Source: Pholis gunnellus
Lineage: Eukaryota; Chordata; Actinopteri; Perciformes; Pholidae
Direction of reading: 5' to 3'
DNA length: 64,000 bases
Assembly: GCA_910591455.2 (NCBI GenBank)
Contig: OU342804.1
Span: 14,861,133-14,925,132, forward strand
This document shows, one piece after another, positions 12,458 to 25,300 of the stretch (position 1 is the stretch's first letter; each line of letters begins with the position of its first letter). Made by a program: the position numbers and the translations under genes. Below the pieces are notes generated by a model. It saw only the letters and a program-made list of their open reading frames with translations, made no database searches and was not told the origin of the DNA.

Positions 12458-15400
12458 ATGTTGTCGTTAGACTTTCTCGACGATGTTCGGCGCATGAACA
12501 AGCGGCAGGTATGTAACCGAACATGAGTTTACTCTGATGTTACGACCGCCTCTTTGTACGCCGAGATACCTCTGAGCTAACGTGAACTAGCCGCTTTTTC
12601 AACGCTGGAGCCTGTCTTATCACCTGTTAGCGACATATAAAGTGCGCTGTTTCGTGCACATGTATCTCTTAAAGGCCCCCTTTACACTGCAGCATAAAAT
12701 ACACCTGGTAACCGTAATCAAACACGTACCCTGACTTCAGTGTAGCTAGCTGTTTCCCCTCATTTTACCACTGTATTGTCGTGGCACTGTTAGCTAAAGT
12801 CTAACGTCAGATTAGCTCAACGGTACCAGTGAGTCACTAATGTTATCAAACATATGGTGGGAACATTCAGCGTTAACAACTAAGTTGGGTCTTAAGTTTG
12901 TTAGTGGTATTTATAGCGATACATGCACACTTGTATTTTGAGGGGTTGTTATTATAAATGGAATTTTAATATCCCTTTTTGTTTTGTTTGCAGCTCTACT
13001 ACCAGGTGCTGAACTTTGGTATGATTGTTTCCTCCGCGCTGATGATCTGGAAGGGACTGATGGTTGTCACTGGCAGCGAGAGTCCAATTGTTGTTGTTCT
13101 CAGGTTCGTTAGTCACATTTGTTGGGAATTAGGGTTCCTGTTCGGCCTTAATTTGGCATTTGTAGTCCCTGCTGATGGGACTTAGTGATGTGTGATTTTA
13201 AGTCGCTAACTTTCCGGGAGCAGTGGAGAACCCGGTTGATGGGTTCTGCATGAATAAACAACAAGTACTTCATCACAAGGGCAGTTTGTAATGTAGGCAA
13301 GCCACGTTTGTAACAATTGGTGGGATTATGTTTTTTTGGGGGGGGTTCGCATTTTCTCTCAGGCAGCTGTAAATTATTGAGGACTTTGTTAGCACGTGTC
13401 TGAAAATTTAAACTACATTTTACCACAACACATATCTGATAGAAGAAGTTGCTCAGTCACTGAATCTCATGGATTTTCTCATTTTAACTAGGATGTAGTG
13501 TTGGTGTAAACTTCTATAGCATCTCTCTCTATGTACTGTACATTTGTTTGATTTAAGTGGTCATGGGAGAGAGCATCACTCAGACTGAATAACACCAAAT
13601 TTGTTGTGCAAAGTTAGATTTGGTTCACTTTCTTCCGAAAAAAACAAACAGGTATTTGAAAGATCACACAAACATCCCAGATTAGGGAAGCTATATTTGA
13701 CCGTCTAAAGTCCATTTCTTTAGCTCCAGTTTTACCGAGCCACGCCAAACCTTTGAAAACAGAAATCATATGAAATACAAGTCAGCTTTTTGCCATAATT
13801 ATGCTAAATACAGAAATACTTTTGAACAAGTCTGTGGAAATAGGATCATTCTGCAACAAAACACTTACAGAATCACTTTCTGATTCTGTGAAAGTGTGTC
13901 ATCTAATTGAATTGCTTAAAATAAATAAAGTTGTGTTAAGCTGTGTGCTAATTGGTCCTCATGCCTACCTGTTGCCAGGCTACAGTAACCTGTAGTGAAT
14001 AGTAATGATGTACACAAGCAGCTGATCAGCGGTTCACCTGTTGATCATTCTGTTAGGACAAGTAAGATTATAGACTGTTCAAATGATGGCATCGCTCGTA
14101 ACTCCCCGTGATTTGTTTCTTCTGCTCAATGATCTTTCAGTGAAGTCATTTTTTTGAGTGAAATAGGTTTTTAATTCAGTCGTATGCTAATATACCTTTT
14201 AGTTTTAAGTAACGCAAGCAATACAATCCCAGTTTAACCGTCGGTGGGTAGGGATGTCAATGCCCTGATGCAGTTATTAATACCTCCTTGTATTTAAAAC
14301 AACAACACTGCAAACGTTTAGTTGTTTTTTAACTCTTGAAGGACATTTTCCTGAAGGACATTTGACATTTGCCACAAGTTGTGGCAAATGTCTGTTAAAG
14401 GTTTAGTTTGAGATTGGCGTGGCATATTATTTAACACAAGTGTAAATGTTCAATATAAATGATCTAAATGGTATTAACTTACTTTGATGATGTGTACCTA
14501 CCATTCATTTCAGTGGGAGTATGGAGCCAGCTTTCCACAGAGGAGACCTGCTGTTTCTGACCAACCGGGTCGAGGACCCCATCAGAGTCGGGGAGATAGT
14601 TGTCTTCAGGATAGAAGGCAGAGAGATCCCAATAGTACACAGAGTGCTAAAAATCCATGAAAAGTATGACTACACATTTTATTAGTAGTGTTGGCCATGA
14701 TTCATTTGTACCTTCAGTACCATTGAGTCCCATGCCTGTGTGTCAAACCCGAGAATGTCATTCACAGTATTGAACTGTATTGAAAAGTTATCTATAAATG
14801 CTCAGAGAGGCCTCTGTGATATTTCACGCTTGTCATGCATCCTCATCCAGACACAGATGTGTTGAAAAGGAGGACTTGGTGTTCGTTGTGGTCTAAAATC
14901 ACACTGGTGCTTTGTCTACAGGGAAAATGGAGACATTAAGTTCTTGACCAAAGGGGACAACAACGCAGTGGACGACAGAGGACTGTACAAGCAGGGCCAA
15001 CACTGGCTGGAGAAAAAAGATGTGGTGGGACGAGCTAGGGGGTAAGTACATTGTGTGGAAGAAAAATCCATAATGATACAGACATCCTAATAACATAATG
15101 GGACAGATGTTTCTCACACAAAACTGGAGGAGAATTGCAATCAATGAAAGTTTGAAAAGTCAAAGAGTATGTATTAAATTCAGTAGTCTGTATTGGAGAG
15201 ATACACCAATATGTGTTGCCAAGGCTTTTCTGGGGTAGACTCAATAATAGCAACACGTACAATCAAATGGATCTAATCTCATTTTCACTGGTTGGTGAAA
15301 AAGAGAAGAAGGTCGTATGCAAAAAGCAGCAATTTCCCATCTTTGATGCTTAAGATTTGGGGATTAGACTTGTTCTATTATTTTTGCTACTTAATATATA

Positions 15401-16545
15401 TTGAACACGGTAGGACTTCAGCAATGCATGCGCTTCATCCGCGCTTGTCCAGATGAATGCTTATCTAGATGAATGAGCGGGATGGTGTCGTAGCGACTAT
15501 CAAAGATAGCAGCTAGCCACTGAGAGGGCTAATGTAGGGAGCTCTGTCTGACGCGCCATGTTCAAACAAATAGCACGACTCCATTACTGAACTCTGGTTG
15601 TTTGTTGTACAGACAAAACAAAAAAACCTACCAGATGTGGTGTGCACGATGCGATATTCCGGGAAAAACTGGACAATAGATAAGAACAAGCGGGTGCACA
15701 GGAAATATTAATTGCACCTCCACACACACAGAGATTAAAGACGTCCTTTGCTCCTACAGATAGGAAGGGCATTGAACACATAGCTGTGTGTTTGAGCAGA
15801 TGTTCATCCCGGAATACGGCTGTCACAATTATGACATTTTAGATAAATCTTCAAACAATTAATAGCAATTTACGGTTTAATTGTAAAGAGACCCGTTACT
15901 GGCTCCTCTCTATCATCCTCCTGCTTTGGAGAGCAACAAGCATGGTCTCATTTGAGCTGAAACAGAAGAGCGTGTCCACCAGATCCTCGTGCTCAGGCAA
16001 GACGGCTTATTTAACCAGCGGATGGAAATGCATCTATTTCACTTTCTATTTCTAACATTGGCTTCTTTTCACATGTTTGTGGAATCCAACGATTACGCAA
16101 AATGATTGCGGTCGGCTCAAATTATATAAAGAACAACATTATTGAGACAGGCCCATACCAGAAAGGTGTCTTCTGATTACATTTTACCATCGTAAGCGGC
16201 AATCATTTCTGCTCTCTAATGTCTGATTACATCCCTTACGCTAGCAAAAGTCATGAACTTTTGTATACAGACATATATGATGCATCAATCTCTTGACAGT
16301 AAGCTTTTTTTTTTATCATCTCCAGGTTTGTGCCATACATTGGAATTGTCACCATTCTCATGAATGATTACCCCAAGTTCAAAGTAAGTTGGTCGACCCC
16401 ATCGCACACTTTGACAAGATTTGCTTCGTTTTTAAGCTTGACAATATTCGGCATGTCCATCTAACTTGTTTTATCTCCTGTCTTCATTCTGCAGTATGCT
16501 GTTCTCTTCCTGCTGGGTCTCTTTGTGTTGGTCCATCGAGAGTGA
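12458..16545 (+). CDS. sec11a: signal peptidase complex catalytic subunit SEC11A
   Basis: The catalytic serine protease subunit of the ER signal peptidase complex removes signal peptides from secretory proteins. Six coding exons, all GT-AG and phase-consistent: 12458-12508, 12994-13103, 14514-14663, 14922-15041, 16326-16383 and 16495-16545. They give 179 residues, the standard length. The order is a cytosolic N-terminus (MLSLDFLDDVRRMNKRQ), one membrane anchor around residues 18-40, and the S26-type catalytic core. That core has the Ser56 nucleophile in SGSMEPAF, His96 in PIVHRVL, and the GDNNAVDD motif with Asp116/Asp122. A hydrophobic C-terminal helix ends VHRE. The start is fixed by the conserved N-terminus. 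The sequence reads almost identical to the mammalian protein; SEC11C is less likely given the nmb/alpk3 neighbours. Introns 2 (1410 bp) and 4 (1284 bp) hold nothing recognised. Confidence 0.97.
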
Positions 16546-16899
16546 GATACCCAAACGTCACGACTCAAATAAGATAAACTACGTCCAGGAAACCTCAGTC
16601 ATGCCTTTCAAAACAGAATTAAGTTAGATTTTGTCAAACCCAACTGGCTTTTTTGTACCATTTGTTTGAACATTTTGTAGAAATGTGGATAGGGTGTTTT
16701 ACATTTGAACAATTCAAGCTTTAAAAATATTTTTGTGAGGGATCTCGGCTCGATTTAGTTTGAAATTTATCTTTATTTGTGATCCTCAGAATATGAAACC
16801 ACATTCATCAAGAGGAATTAAGTTGTGTTTCTTTTCTGTTGATTCATTGTCTTTGAAAAAGATATGTGAAGTATTTTATGAAAACTGAATATGAATGAT

Positions 16900-16905
16900 A
16901 TTAAA
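16900..16905 (+). promoter_or_regulatory. possible polyadenylation signal of sec11a
   Basis: ATTAAA, the common variant hexamer, lies about 355 bp after the stop codon with T-rich sequence downstream. No canonical AATAAA occurs nearer. Weak evidence. Confidence 0.3.
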
Positions 16906-18555
16906 TATGAAATCTGGTTACGATCCACTATAGGTTATTTGAACTCTTTGTCTCATTTTCTCTTGGCCCCTATGTTACATTAAAAGCCACTGTCCACCCT
17001 GCAGTGATGACATTTTTTTACAAAACAATTTTGGGTGATCAAGCAAAAGCATTTTGAAATATTGAAGACCTGTCACAAGATTAGTGTGCCTACATCCGTT
17101 TTTATTAATATACAGAATCAAATTTCCTCACATAAAAGAGGTTTCTGTCTAGTATTTGTTTCAGGGAGCGTTTTCTCATCTGGAAATCTTTTTGCAGGAA
17201 AATTGTTCCTAATCCAAAATATTGTTGAGCAATGCCTTCTTTTATAGGGAATTGTAAAATATAAAGTTCCTTGAAGTAAGATGAATGTGATGAGGATGGA
17301 CTTCATGCACGCTCTGTCGAATTCGGGTGAATTTGCCAAACTACCAGAAATAATTTCTTGCTAACACATTTTCATGTAAATGAAATGATGTGACGGGTTT
17401 TTTGATAACTTTCTCATGTAAAGGTCACTGGAGTGGGGCGCACACACTGCCTCTGTTTTAAGTGGGCTTAGCTTTTCATTAGACATGCGTTGAGTGTTAA
17501 CCTTGTTTCTGTTCTCTTCCTTTACCCAATGGGAGCACACTGAAAGTGTACTTGCAATCAAGATGAAATTGACTGAGGCTTTCCAACGCAGCCATGTAAT
17601 CATACAGTAGTATGGATCAAAATATAACCATAATATTGATCCACTTTCAATTCTGTTGGGGTACTTTGACTAAAATTGTATTTGTTCGTCGTCTCCTGTA
17701 GACCCCAAAGACCTTGATCTTGTCTGTTTTGTGGAGCTTTTTATCTCTGCCATGTTCGGACAAAAACACATGCTTCAGTGGTCACAAATAGACATAATAA
17801 ATTAAACAAGGATTAGGAAATTTAAATATCAGTCTCCTTTGAAACAGATTTTTTTTTAACTTTGTATAGTTCTGTTGTCAGTACACTGTAACAAATTGCT
17901 GTAAAAATACAAGAAATTCTCAACAGCAAGGTACTGTTCTTCGTAAATACAGTTGAATACAGTTAAATCCAGCAAAAGTTGAGGCCTTGGAAGAAAAAAA
18001 AAATTAACAGCAGCTACTGTCCAATCTTGCAGTATACTACAGTATTTTTTCCTTTTGCAGTTGACTAAGCCCGCCCCTTACTCTTCAAAAGCACACGGCA
18101 TCAAGTATCTACTGCTTAGTTAGCACATAGTCAACCTAAAGAAAATGAACAGAAAGCTTTAGATATCATAGACCGGTGATTTTATTCAGGATGGAAGAAT
18201 AATAATAAGAGGGAATTTGAGAAGACGATTTTCAACGGACTCTGACCGAAGCACCGAAGCAGACCGAGCACCACCTGCTGCTTCAGCTCGCCTACAAACA
18301 CCGCAGCGGACACCGTCCATCCTGCCCCTGTGGCTCACTGAACAAGGTAATTTAGATGTTATCAAAGTTAGCATGACCGTGTTCAGTCATTTTGTGTTGA
18401 ATCTACATTGTATTGTACTGATTTTTTTGCCGATAACGTGACTTGTTAACTGCATGCTAACATGCTAACGAGCGGTGCTTGCAGGAGAGCGACTGCTGCA
18501 GTAGCTCGCGCGGTTCACTGTGCATACGTGGTGACCCGTGTGTTAGAAAAGAATG

Positions 18556-18624
18556 GCATGCGATCTACCGGCACTGCCTCCGCGATCGACCGGTCGATCG
18601 CGATCGACGTATTGGGCACCCCTG
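18556..18624 (-). mobile_element. hAT transposon end fragment, nested
   Basis: On the minus strand the sequence begins CAGGGGTGCCCAATACGTCG and continues into GATCGCGATCGACCGG-type palindromic repeats. CAGGGGTG(C/T)CCAA is the terminal motif of a widespread vertebrate hAT family. The opposite end is not seen nearby, so this is a solo terminal fragment inserted in or carried by the larger element. Confidence 0.55.
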
Positions 18625-18741
18625 CTCTTGATTGACAACATATCGTTATTTTGTTGTTGTACCGCGTTACCAGCGAGAGTTATTTCATTTTCATAGATAC
18701 CTGATTGAATTTCTCAGCAATTGAATCAACAAGCTGAGTTA

Positions 18742-18763
18742 ATATATATATATATATATATAT
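18742..18763. repeat. (AT)n microsatellite
   Basis: About eleven uninterrupted AT units lie inside the 2.3-kb transposon. Confidence 0.9.
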
Positions 18764-18861
18764 CTCTATTTGATATGGTTTCAGAACATTAACTATAATT
18801 GTTGTCTGCATTAGTTGCTGGTGACGCTGGATGTTAAGCATTGAAGCCACGTCGTCTGTGA

Positions 18862-19436
18862 AGGCATCCAGCCAAGCTTCATCACTTTGCTGCTGCGGTT
18901 TTCTCCAGCTACGATGTGTTCAACTTGCAATACCAAGAGGAAGCTGCAAGGACACTGGAGTTTGTTCAAAGGTAAATCTTCTGCAGTCTTAAATATTGTT
19001 TGGATATTTTTCTGAAGGTTAATATGTTGCAACATGATTGAGCTTGTAGCCTTGATGTGAGAATGTGTAGAACAAAAATCAGACCTTGTATGTTCACATT
19101 TTTTACTTATATGAAATATTCACACATATGTTAGATGAAAATAAGATTATTCTCTCATTGTTGGTAGACACAGAGGTCAGAATACAGAATACTATTCCAA
19201 TGGGGTTCAGTATTAAGTGTGAATACTCTTTACATACCACACCTAATATATATATGCTTTCTCTGTTATTTAGGCGCTTCATTGATCTCAACCTGGAAAG
19301 GGGGACAAAGGCCAACCAGGGGAAGGTGGTGTCCAGAAAGACAGGGAAGCTGGTCCAGAAGAAGGCAGGAGCTGTCAATCCCGATGTGGCCACCCTCGTA
19401 AAAAACCTCCTGGACTTTGAGTGTGGCTTTATGTAG
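18862..19436 (+). pseudogene. transposon-encoded ORF remnant (C-terminal part, two exons)
   Basis: Reading 18862-18971, splicing at AAAG|GTAAAT to TTTAG|GCGC (19274) and continuing to TAG at 19436 gives about 90 residues. They include FSSYDVFNLQYQEEAARTLEF, then RRFIDLNLERGTKANQGK and VNPDVATLVKNLLDFECGFM. Immediately upstream in the same frame is TGA (18859-18861), so the reading frame is cut off and no start is evident. The piece is basic and well phased across a good intron, so it was once translated. I recognise it as a sequence type repeated in fish genomes but cannot assign a function. It may alternatively begin at an exon I did not identify. Confidence 0.5.
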
Positions 19437-20183
19437 TCCACAGCACATCTCCACATAGGAGGAAGGAGAGATAGCCCACACTGCTGGTGTTCTTTTTTCC
19501 TTTTAAGGTAACAAGTTTCAAAATTGTGTTCTGTTCAGTTCTATCGAGTTGTCTCAAACGTGCAGTTCCAGATTTGTTCTTTTACTCGCTTTCTATTACA
19601 CTAATGACCATAACTAAATAAAAAAGTGATACTGAAGGCGGGGTACATTTAGTAAACTATAAGAGTTGTATATAGATTGTTGAGAATCTGTTTAACATGA
19701 TGCAGTGTTCTGGTCTGATTGTATTGTACAATAACGTAATTACTGACAATGTTTTTTGTTCTAATTTACTTTAATGAATACAATTTTATATGGTGCTTTT
19801 AATATTTGTATTTTGCAAAAATGTGATCACTGTAAAATTGTCAGTTATTGAATGTGTTTGACACTGCATTGGCTTTAATAAAAGCTTTTTAATGTAAGGC
19901 CATCTCTTGTTTGAGTCGTTTCTATGCTCGCAATTTTCAGGGGTTTTATTTTGAAATGTAACATTTTAAATCATTAGCTTCTAGCAGTGTCATACTGTAA
20001 ATACATTCTACGGTAATGAACTGTTCATGCATTTTCTATACAGCACTGTACTGTCATACTTTTTACAGTATGAAACCGTTGTTGCACATTACAGTAGGTA
20101 TGCTGTAGAATTACAGTTAGAAGCTGGAGCCTGTAGCTGCCAGCTCTTTACTGTAATTTAACGGGGAAATTTGTTACAGTGTA

Positions 20184-21295
20184 GGTATTAGTTGAAGCAT
20201 GAGCTTCTACACTGTCAGCTTCTAATTTTGGTGTGTCCCTGATTGAACAAAGCAACACCAAGTAACCCCAGAAATGAATTGTGATATTCATCACCTCTTT
20301 TAAGGAAAATGCAGTGTTGCACAAAGCCACTGCTGTCCCAGTTCATCTAATCTGTGAACTTCATAAGAGTGATGCTGTTTAGATTAGTCAGACAGTCTTC
20401 TAATTAGACTGACATTCAGCTGCGCAGAATGTCTGAAATCACAAGTATGTGTGTGTGTGAATGCCAAAGGTTATGAAAAGAGCAAGATGTGACCTGCAGC
20501 CCTTCCACCAAACCTGCAACTTTAGCACCCTGAAGTGACAAAGAGGCTGTCTGTCTTGTCAGCTCTAAATTAGCAGTGAGAATCAGCAGGTTCTCCTCAG
20601 AGGACTGATGGTGATCACAGCAGCATGCTTCAACTGGCCAAATGTCATGTTGCTCATTGTTAGGGGCCAGACCTGCGCCCTGAGAGCCGGAGGGGGGTTG
20701 AGGGACCTGGGTAGGTAATCACTCTATGTGTTACTCCAGAGGGAAGCATTAACTATCGCCTCTTCCCTTTTGTGGGTCGCACAATTTACACCAACAGTGC
20801 ACAACCTCCAAGAAATTATTTCTGTATGAAGCTGTTATTAATGGTGTCAATATACTTTATGTTGTGGCATATCATATGTGATTGGTTTCATGTGAATTGT
20901 AAGAGCTTGATGAATTTATTTCAGGGAGTTTTTGTCGAAAAAATATAAATGCAGCCATACTCATCCCCCAAAACGTCTGAAAATCCCTCAACCTTTAACA
21001 GGAGAAAGTAAAATCAAATCTCATTTAATGAAACCACACCAAACATTTGCGCACTGGTGTAATTTGGTGTCTGAGAAGACACCAACATTAAACATTAAAC
21101 ATTCATTAAACATTCGCATCTGCCCCAAGTTAAAGATGAATCGTTTGGTGCGTAAATACGCACAGCCAAAGGCTCGGTCCAACAAAACCTTGACAATGAC
21201 TCAGCTGAGTAGGCTACATTTCGATTTATGCAGCTGGCTGAATCAAAAGTTAACTACACGCAACATAAGCAGAGCCCACCCCGCACAGGAGAGCC
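20184..21295. other. upstream region of nmb, no gene seen
   Basis: Unique-looking DNA without a supportable ORF. A small slippage repeat of AACATTAAACATT units lies at about 21085-21115. An ORF at 20932-21300 (122 codons, Lys/His/Thr-rich) has no homology that I recognise and overlaps the core promoter, so I do not call it. Confidence 0.5.
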
Positions 21296-21303
21296 TATAA
21301 AAG
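21296..21303 (+). promoter_or_regulatory. TATA box of nmb
   Basis: TATAAAAG lies 92 bp upstream of the nmb start codon, which predicts a transcription start near 21325-21330 and a 5' UTR of about 60 bases. A strong TATA box suits a regulated neuropeptide gene. Confidence 0.75.
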
Positions 21304-21387
21304 CAGGATGCGTCTGAGCAATCCACGACCAACAGGAGACACTTGAAAATCTGCACCCTGGAGGACAGTTCGCCACTCCGCGCTGAG

Positions 21388-22163
21388 ATGAGAGGGTTTA
21401 CGCTTAATAATGTTTGCCACTGTGGCTTATTTGCTGGTCTTGTCCTCTTTTCCTTCATGTCTTTCACCACTGCAGTCAGTTTCGACCTGACTGAGCTTAG
21501 AAATAAAGTTGCAAAAATTAAAGTGAATCCAAGAGGCAATCTTTGGGCAACAGGTAAGAACAATCGTCTGATTTCAAAAACTGTGGACCAGTCGGTCATG
21601 TTTGTATTGAATGGAATCAAATTAATCAAATTATTATTTCTAGTTAGTTTTTTCTAGTTCTATTAGTATTTCTTTTTTTCATGTAATACCCATACATTTC
21701 GTTTTACATGATAACATGTTCTGCCTCTAACGATATTGCTGTTATTGCTGATGTCATGTCCCTAAAAGGTGTGTTCTCCCCTTAGTTTGAGTCTATATTC
21801 ACGAGCGTTGTCTTTGATTTGGCAGGACATTTCATGGGCAAGAAGAGCGTGATGGATACCCCGCTGCTGCCTCCAGCTCGGGGGCAGGGCGTCGATGCGC
21901 TGGAAGTCAGCCTTCCCGTGGAGCAGAGCGCCCTCGTGGAGCTTTTTCATGAGTTCCTGCGGGTGGCGTTGCAAGCGCAGGTGGACACACAAGAGAGCCG
22001 CACGAAAAATCAGGTGATTACCACTAGTGTGCAAACGTTTTTTTTTCGCAGAAAAATTAACCTAAATGGAATTGTTATTGACTATGATGTTATGGGCTCT
22101 CTGTTTCAGGATGCGGACATGTTGATGAAGATTTTAGAAAGCTACATCCAAAGCAGAAAGTGA
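21388..22163 (+). CDS. nmb: neuromedin B precursor
   Basis: This is a bombesin-family neuropeptide precursor acting through the G-protein-coupled NMB receptor. Three exons, 21388-21553, 21826-22013 and 22110-22163, give 135 residues. Residues 1 to about 30 form a hydrophobic signal peptide (GLFAGLVLFSFMSF). The active decapeptide GNLWATGHFM is residues 50-59. It is preceded by a single Arg cleavage site (NPR) and followed by GKK, the glycine amide donor and dibasic site, so a C-terminally amidated peptide is expected. Intron 1 splits the codon for the glycine of TGHFM. The N-terminal flank (FDLTELRNKVAKIKVNPR) would make a longer NMB-30-like form. The C-terminal part is a typical non-conserved connecting peptide. 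The start is the first ATG after the TATA box and gives a good signal peptide. The decapeptide makes the identity near certain. Confidence 0.97.
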
Positions 22164-22388
22164 TACAGAGGATGTCTGTCGCGCATGAACACGGATTCCA
22201 TGTCATCTGACCTGATGGGTTAATATAAATACATTAGACGCAGTCTACAGTCTCCTACTCATCATGATTGTAATTTACCGTAACTGTCTGATCATCTGAC
22301 ATTTGCAATACACGTAAAGTTGTTTTTCTCCTATTTACTTTGATGATGATATTTCACATTCTCTTGTCGTTAAAAGTTATTTATATTA

Positions 22389-22394
22389 AATAAA
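22389..22394 (+). promoter_or_regulatory. polyadenylation signal of nmb
   Basis: AATAAA, overlapping AAATAAAAT, lies 226 bp after the stop codon and is followed by TTTGCACTG and T-rich DNA. It fits a short 3' UTR. Confidence 0.6.
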
Positions 22395-25300
22395 ATAATT
22401 ATTTGCACTGCTTTGACTTTGATCTGCGGCAGATACATTATAATATGTTCATGGTCACGTTTTGATTCACGGAAATGTTGTCGGCACACTGTAATGCTTC
22501 ATTATGGCTACTCCACTATACTTCTTATTTGTTTCTTAATGGAATAGCATACGTCCTCTAGTGAGACACGTATGAGACAGTGCACGTGGTGTTCTAAAAT
22601 GAACAGAGAACAGGTTCTGTAATTGTGTAATCAGCTTGAAAACTTCAACATTCTGTTTGCCTCCACAAGGGTCTGATACATTTGACCTCCTCAGTCCTTA
22701 TTTTTAGGCCCAACAATAACAACTGATTGCTAAGTATGAGTAAGATTTCTTTTTCACTTTTGTACTAAAGGCATTTCCAATATAACACTTATATAAATCC
22801 GAATAGGCATCTTATATAAATCACACTTTACAGTTTTCTGAATATTTTGACATGAAATCAATATTATCTTTTGTACTTTTCCTGTCCTTGCATAAAGGGA
22901 TGATTCTCTCGATCAATAGTGGTGAGGTGAGATGGCCCATTCTTTGCCTTGGGCTAATCCATTGTAGATAAAGGGAAAGCTATTCAAATCTCTCCCACAA
23001 TGCCTTGACTGTTGCTTTACATCCGTTGAATTCAGAGTAGTCACTGGTGGGAGGAAACATAGACTTTAATCCACTATTCATAGTTGTGTAATCTAGATTT
23101 CTGGTTAGCTCAACAAGTTTGGCCCAGTAAGAAACTCAGAATAAAGAACAGTTAATTAGGTCCACCCAAAAATAAATGCAATCCAATACAGCAGTCCTGA
23201 AATGAATACCTTCATGAATATTTACATGTTGAAACTGTTTCTTTATGGTCATTTTGGAGGCTGTAGTTTGTGGTGGTGTTGAATTGATAGGTGTTCTAAT
23301 AATCGGTCCAAAATAGTTTTCTTCTTTTTTCTATAAGTACACATTTTAAACTATAACCTTATTTTGCCAAACAGCCTTGAAAATCTGTAACTCTCAGGTG
23401 CAGAACATTGTATATAAGTAGGTTAGACTAGAAAATTGGGTACAATTTGATAAAAGATGAGCGCGCTCAGTAGGTTACATGAAATTTGAGTCCTTAAATA
23501 AAAACATTCAAACTTGCATTCAGCTTTGATGAGGAGAGCCAGTAACTTAAGAACACATTATCCTTTTGGTTAAAATGTTCTTTCTGGTTACCTGTAAAGG
23601 TACAAACTGTTCCTCAGTCTTTGCAGTGAAAACACTCAGAGCCAAAATTCAGACAATTGTATTATCTAATAATGAATAGCATAGCTTATTATTTTTATTG
23701 ATGCACTTCACTTAAGATGTTCTTGTCTGTATTTGAATACTGAGGGAAATTTCATCTTCAAATGCAAATATTGCGTCTTCTATTAATTAACTTGAAATGT
23801 CAGGCATGTTGTTAATCTGTCACACAGTGCAGGCCAATGCATTGATCCAATAATATAGGTCATTTTTGTGCATGATTTAAGATGAGTGAGGGAACGACTG
23901 GAATGTACAACAATTTCATATAAAAAAGATGCCACTAATATTTTGTATATTCACTGAATTGTCCATCAACAATATTTATAGAGAGTCATCCAAGAGGACT
24001 CTAAACCCTCTGCTGTGATGTGATTAAAATAATTCAAATGAAAAGTTAACATGGCTTAAAGACTCAATAGTTTAACCATGTTGTGTATAATAGCTAATGG
24101 GGAGACTATGGCTATTAAATATTTCCAATCAGCATATAACAACACAGCAGACGACCAGAAGATCTAGATACTAGACTATATTCAGCATAGGGAATCAAAT
24201 GCTGAGTGCTCAAGGCAATCTGCATCCCCCACATACATTGGCCACCTTATGTATGTCCTCATCTTAAATAGGTTAAATGGGAATTTTAATACTGATATTA
24301 TCATTTTCTTATAACCGTGAGTCAAATCAGGTTTTTTTAGATAGCTGCAATGTCATCCAAATCGCTGCTGTGTGACAAATTTATATTTTTCAGTAAGGGA
24401 TCAGTAATCTCTATATTTGCTTATATTTTGAGGAAAGAAAACAGCAACATGATTTACAGTCAACACGCTCATATTTTAACTCGTCACATGCTGACGCTTT
24501 GTCAGACCCTTTGGCTTCACTTTATTATTTTTGGACAGTTTTGTTTTGCATGTAAATGTGATTCATACGTCATGTGTGAGAGCATTTTAATTTGAACAAA
24601 CACAACAGATAGAGAACATCACTGTTTACAATAGTGATCTCTCTCTAGGCAACTCAATTTGCATTTGTGCACAATCAATTTATGATGATTTATCATTTTT
24701 GTCACTAAATTGAAATGAATAAATGTTGTGTTTTTATCTGGCATGCAAAAGAGGAGAATGTGTAAACTCAACCAAGACCTTTTGCTTTTTCAATAAGTAA
24801 AGACACACTAAACTTAACCAGTGTAATTTACCACAACATTAACCAAACAGCCATTACTGTTCATAGTGTATGGCGAGAAAGTCTGTTAATATGTACAAAC
24901 TGTAAGTCACTCACATATTCATTGGAAGTTAGTTGTAAGCAAATATGACCCAAACTGACGTTGGAACTTTTTTCACTATGTCTTTGACTTCCTGCATATG
25001 TGCTTGCTTCTTTCTTTTATATTGTTCTGTTTTAATAATGACTCAATTCATAGCCAACAGGTGACGTTGATGCATAATTCACACTACGGATGTATGTTGT
25101 GTCAACAGAGCTATAGGCGTGCCTTCTACTTGAATTTGTAAGTGCTTAGTTTGAACAACCAAAAGCTTACAGAGACAAATGTGTCGCTCTTTTTTCGCAA
25201 TAAAAACAAGGCTTCTGGCACCAGTCATTATGGATTGAGTGCCCCAAAGATACACATTTTCAATTGAGTAATCTATCTTGCCCTTATAGGGGATTGATAG

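Larger units (their letters stand above)
17884..20181. mobile_element. 2.3-kb DNA transposon, CACTG...CAGTG ends, TA target duplication
   Basis: The left end TA|CACTGTAACAAATT (17882 on) and right end AATTTGTTACAGTG|TA (to 20183) are perfect 14-bp inverted repeats flanked by TA. Both subterminal regions are crowded with short CTGTA/TACAG motifs, for example 18020-18050 and 20040-20110. The interior contains a leader-like exon (18190-18345, ending CAAG|GTAATT), a two-exon ORF remnant (18862-19436) and an AATAAA at about 19878. CACTG termini and subterminal repeats resemble CACTA/EnSpm-type elements, but I saw no transposase core, so the class is an inference. A hAT end and an AT microsatellite lie inside it. 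Confidence 0.75.

Noticed and set aside
20932..21300. 122-codon ORF just upstream of nmb
   Set aside because: It runs into the nmb TATA box and has no recognisable homology or biased codon use. Treated as chance.
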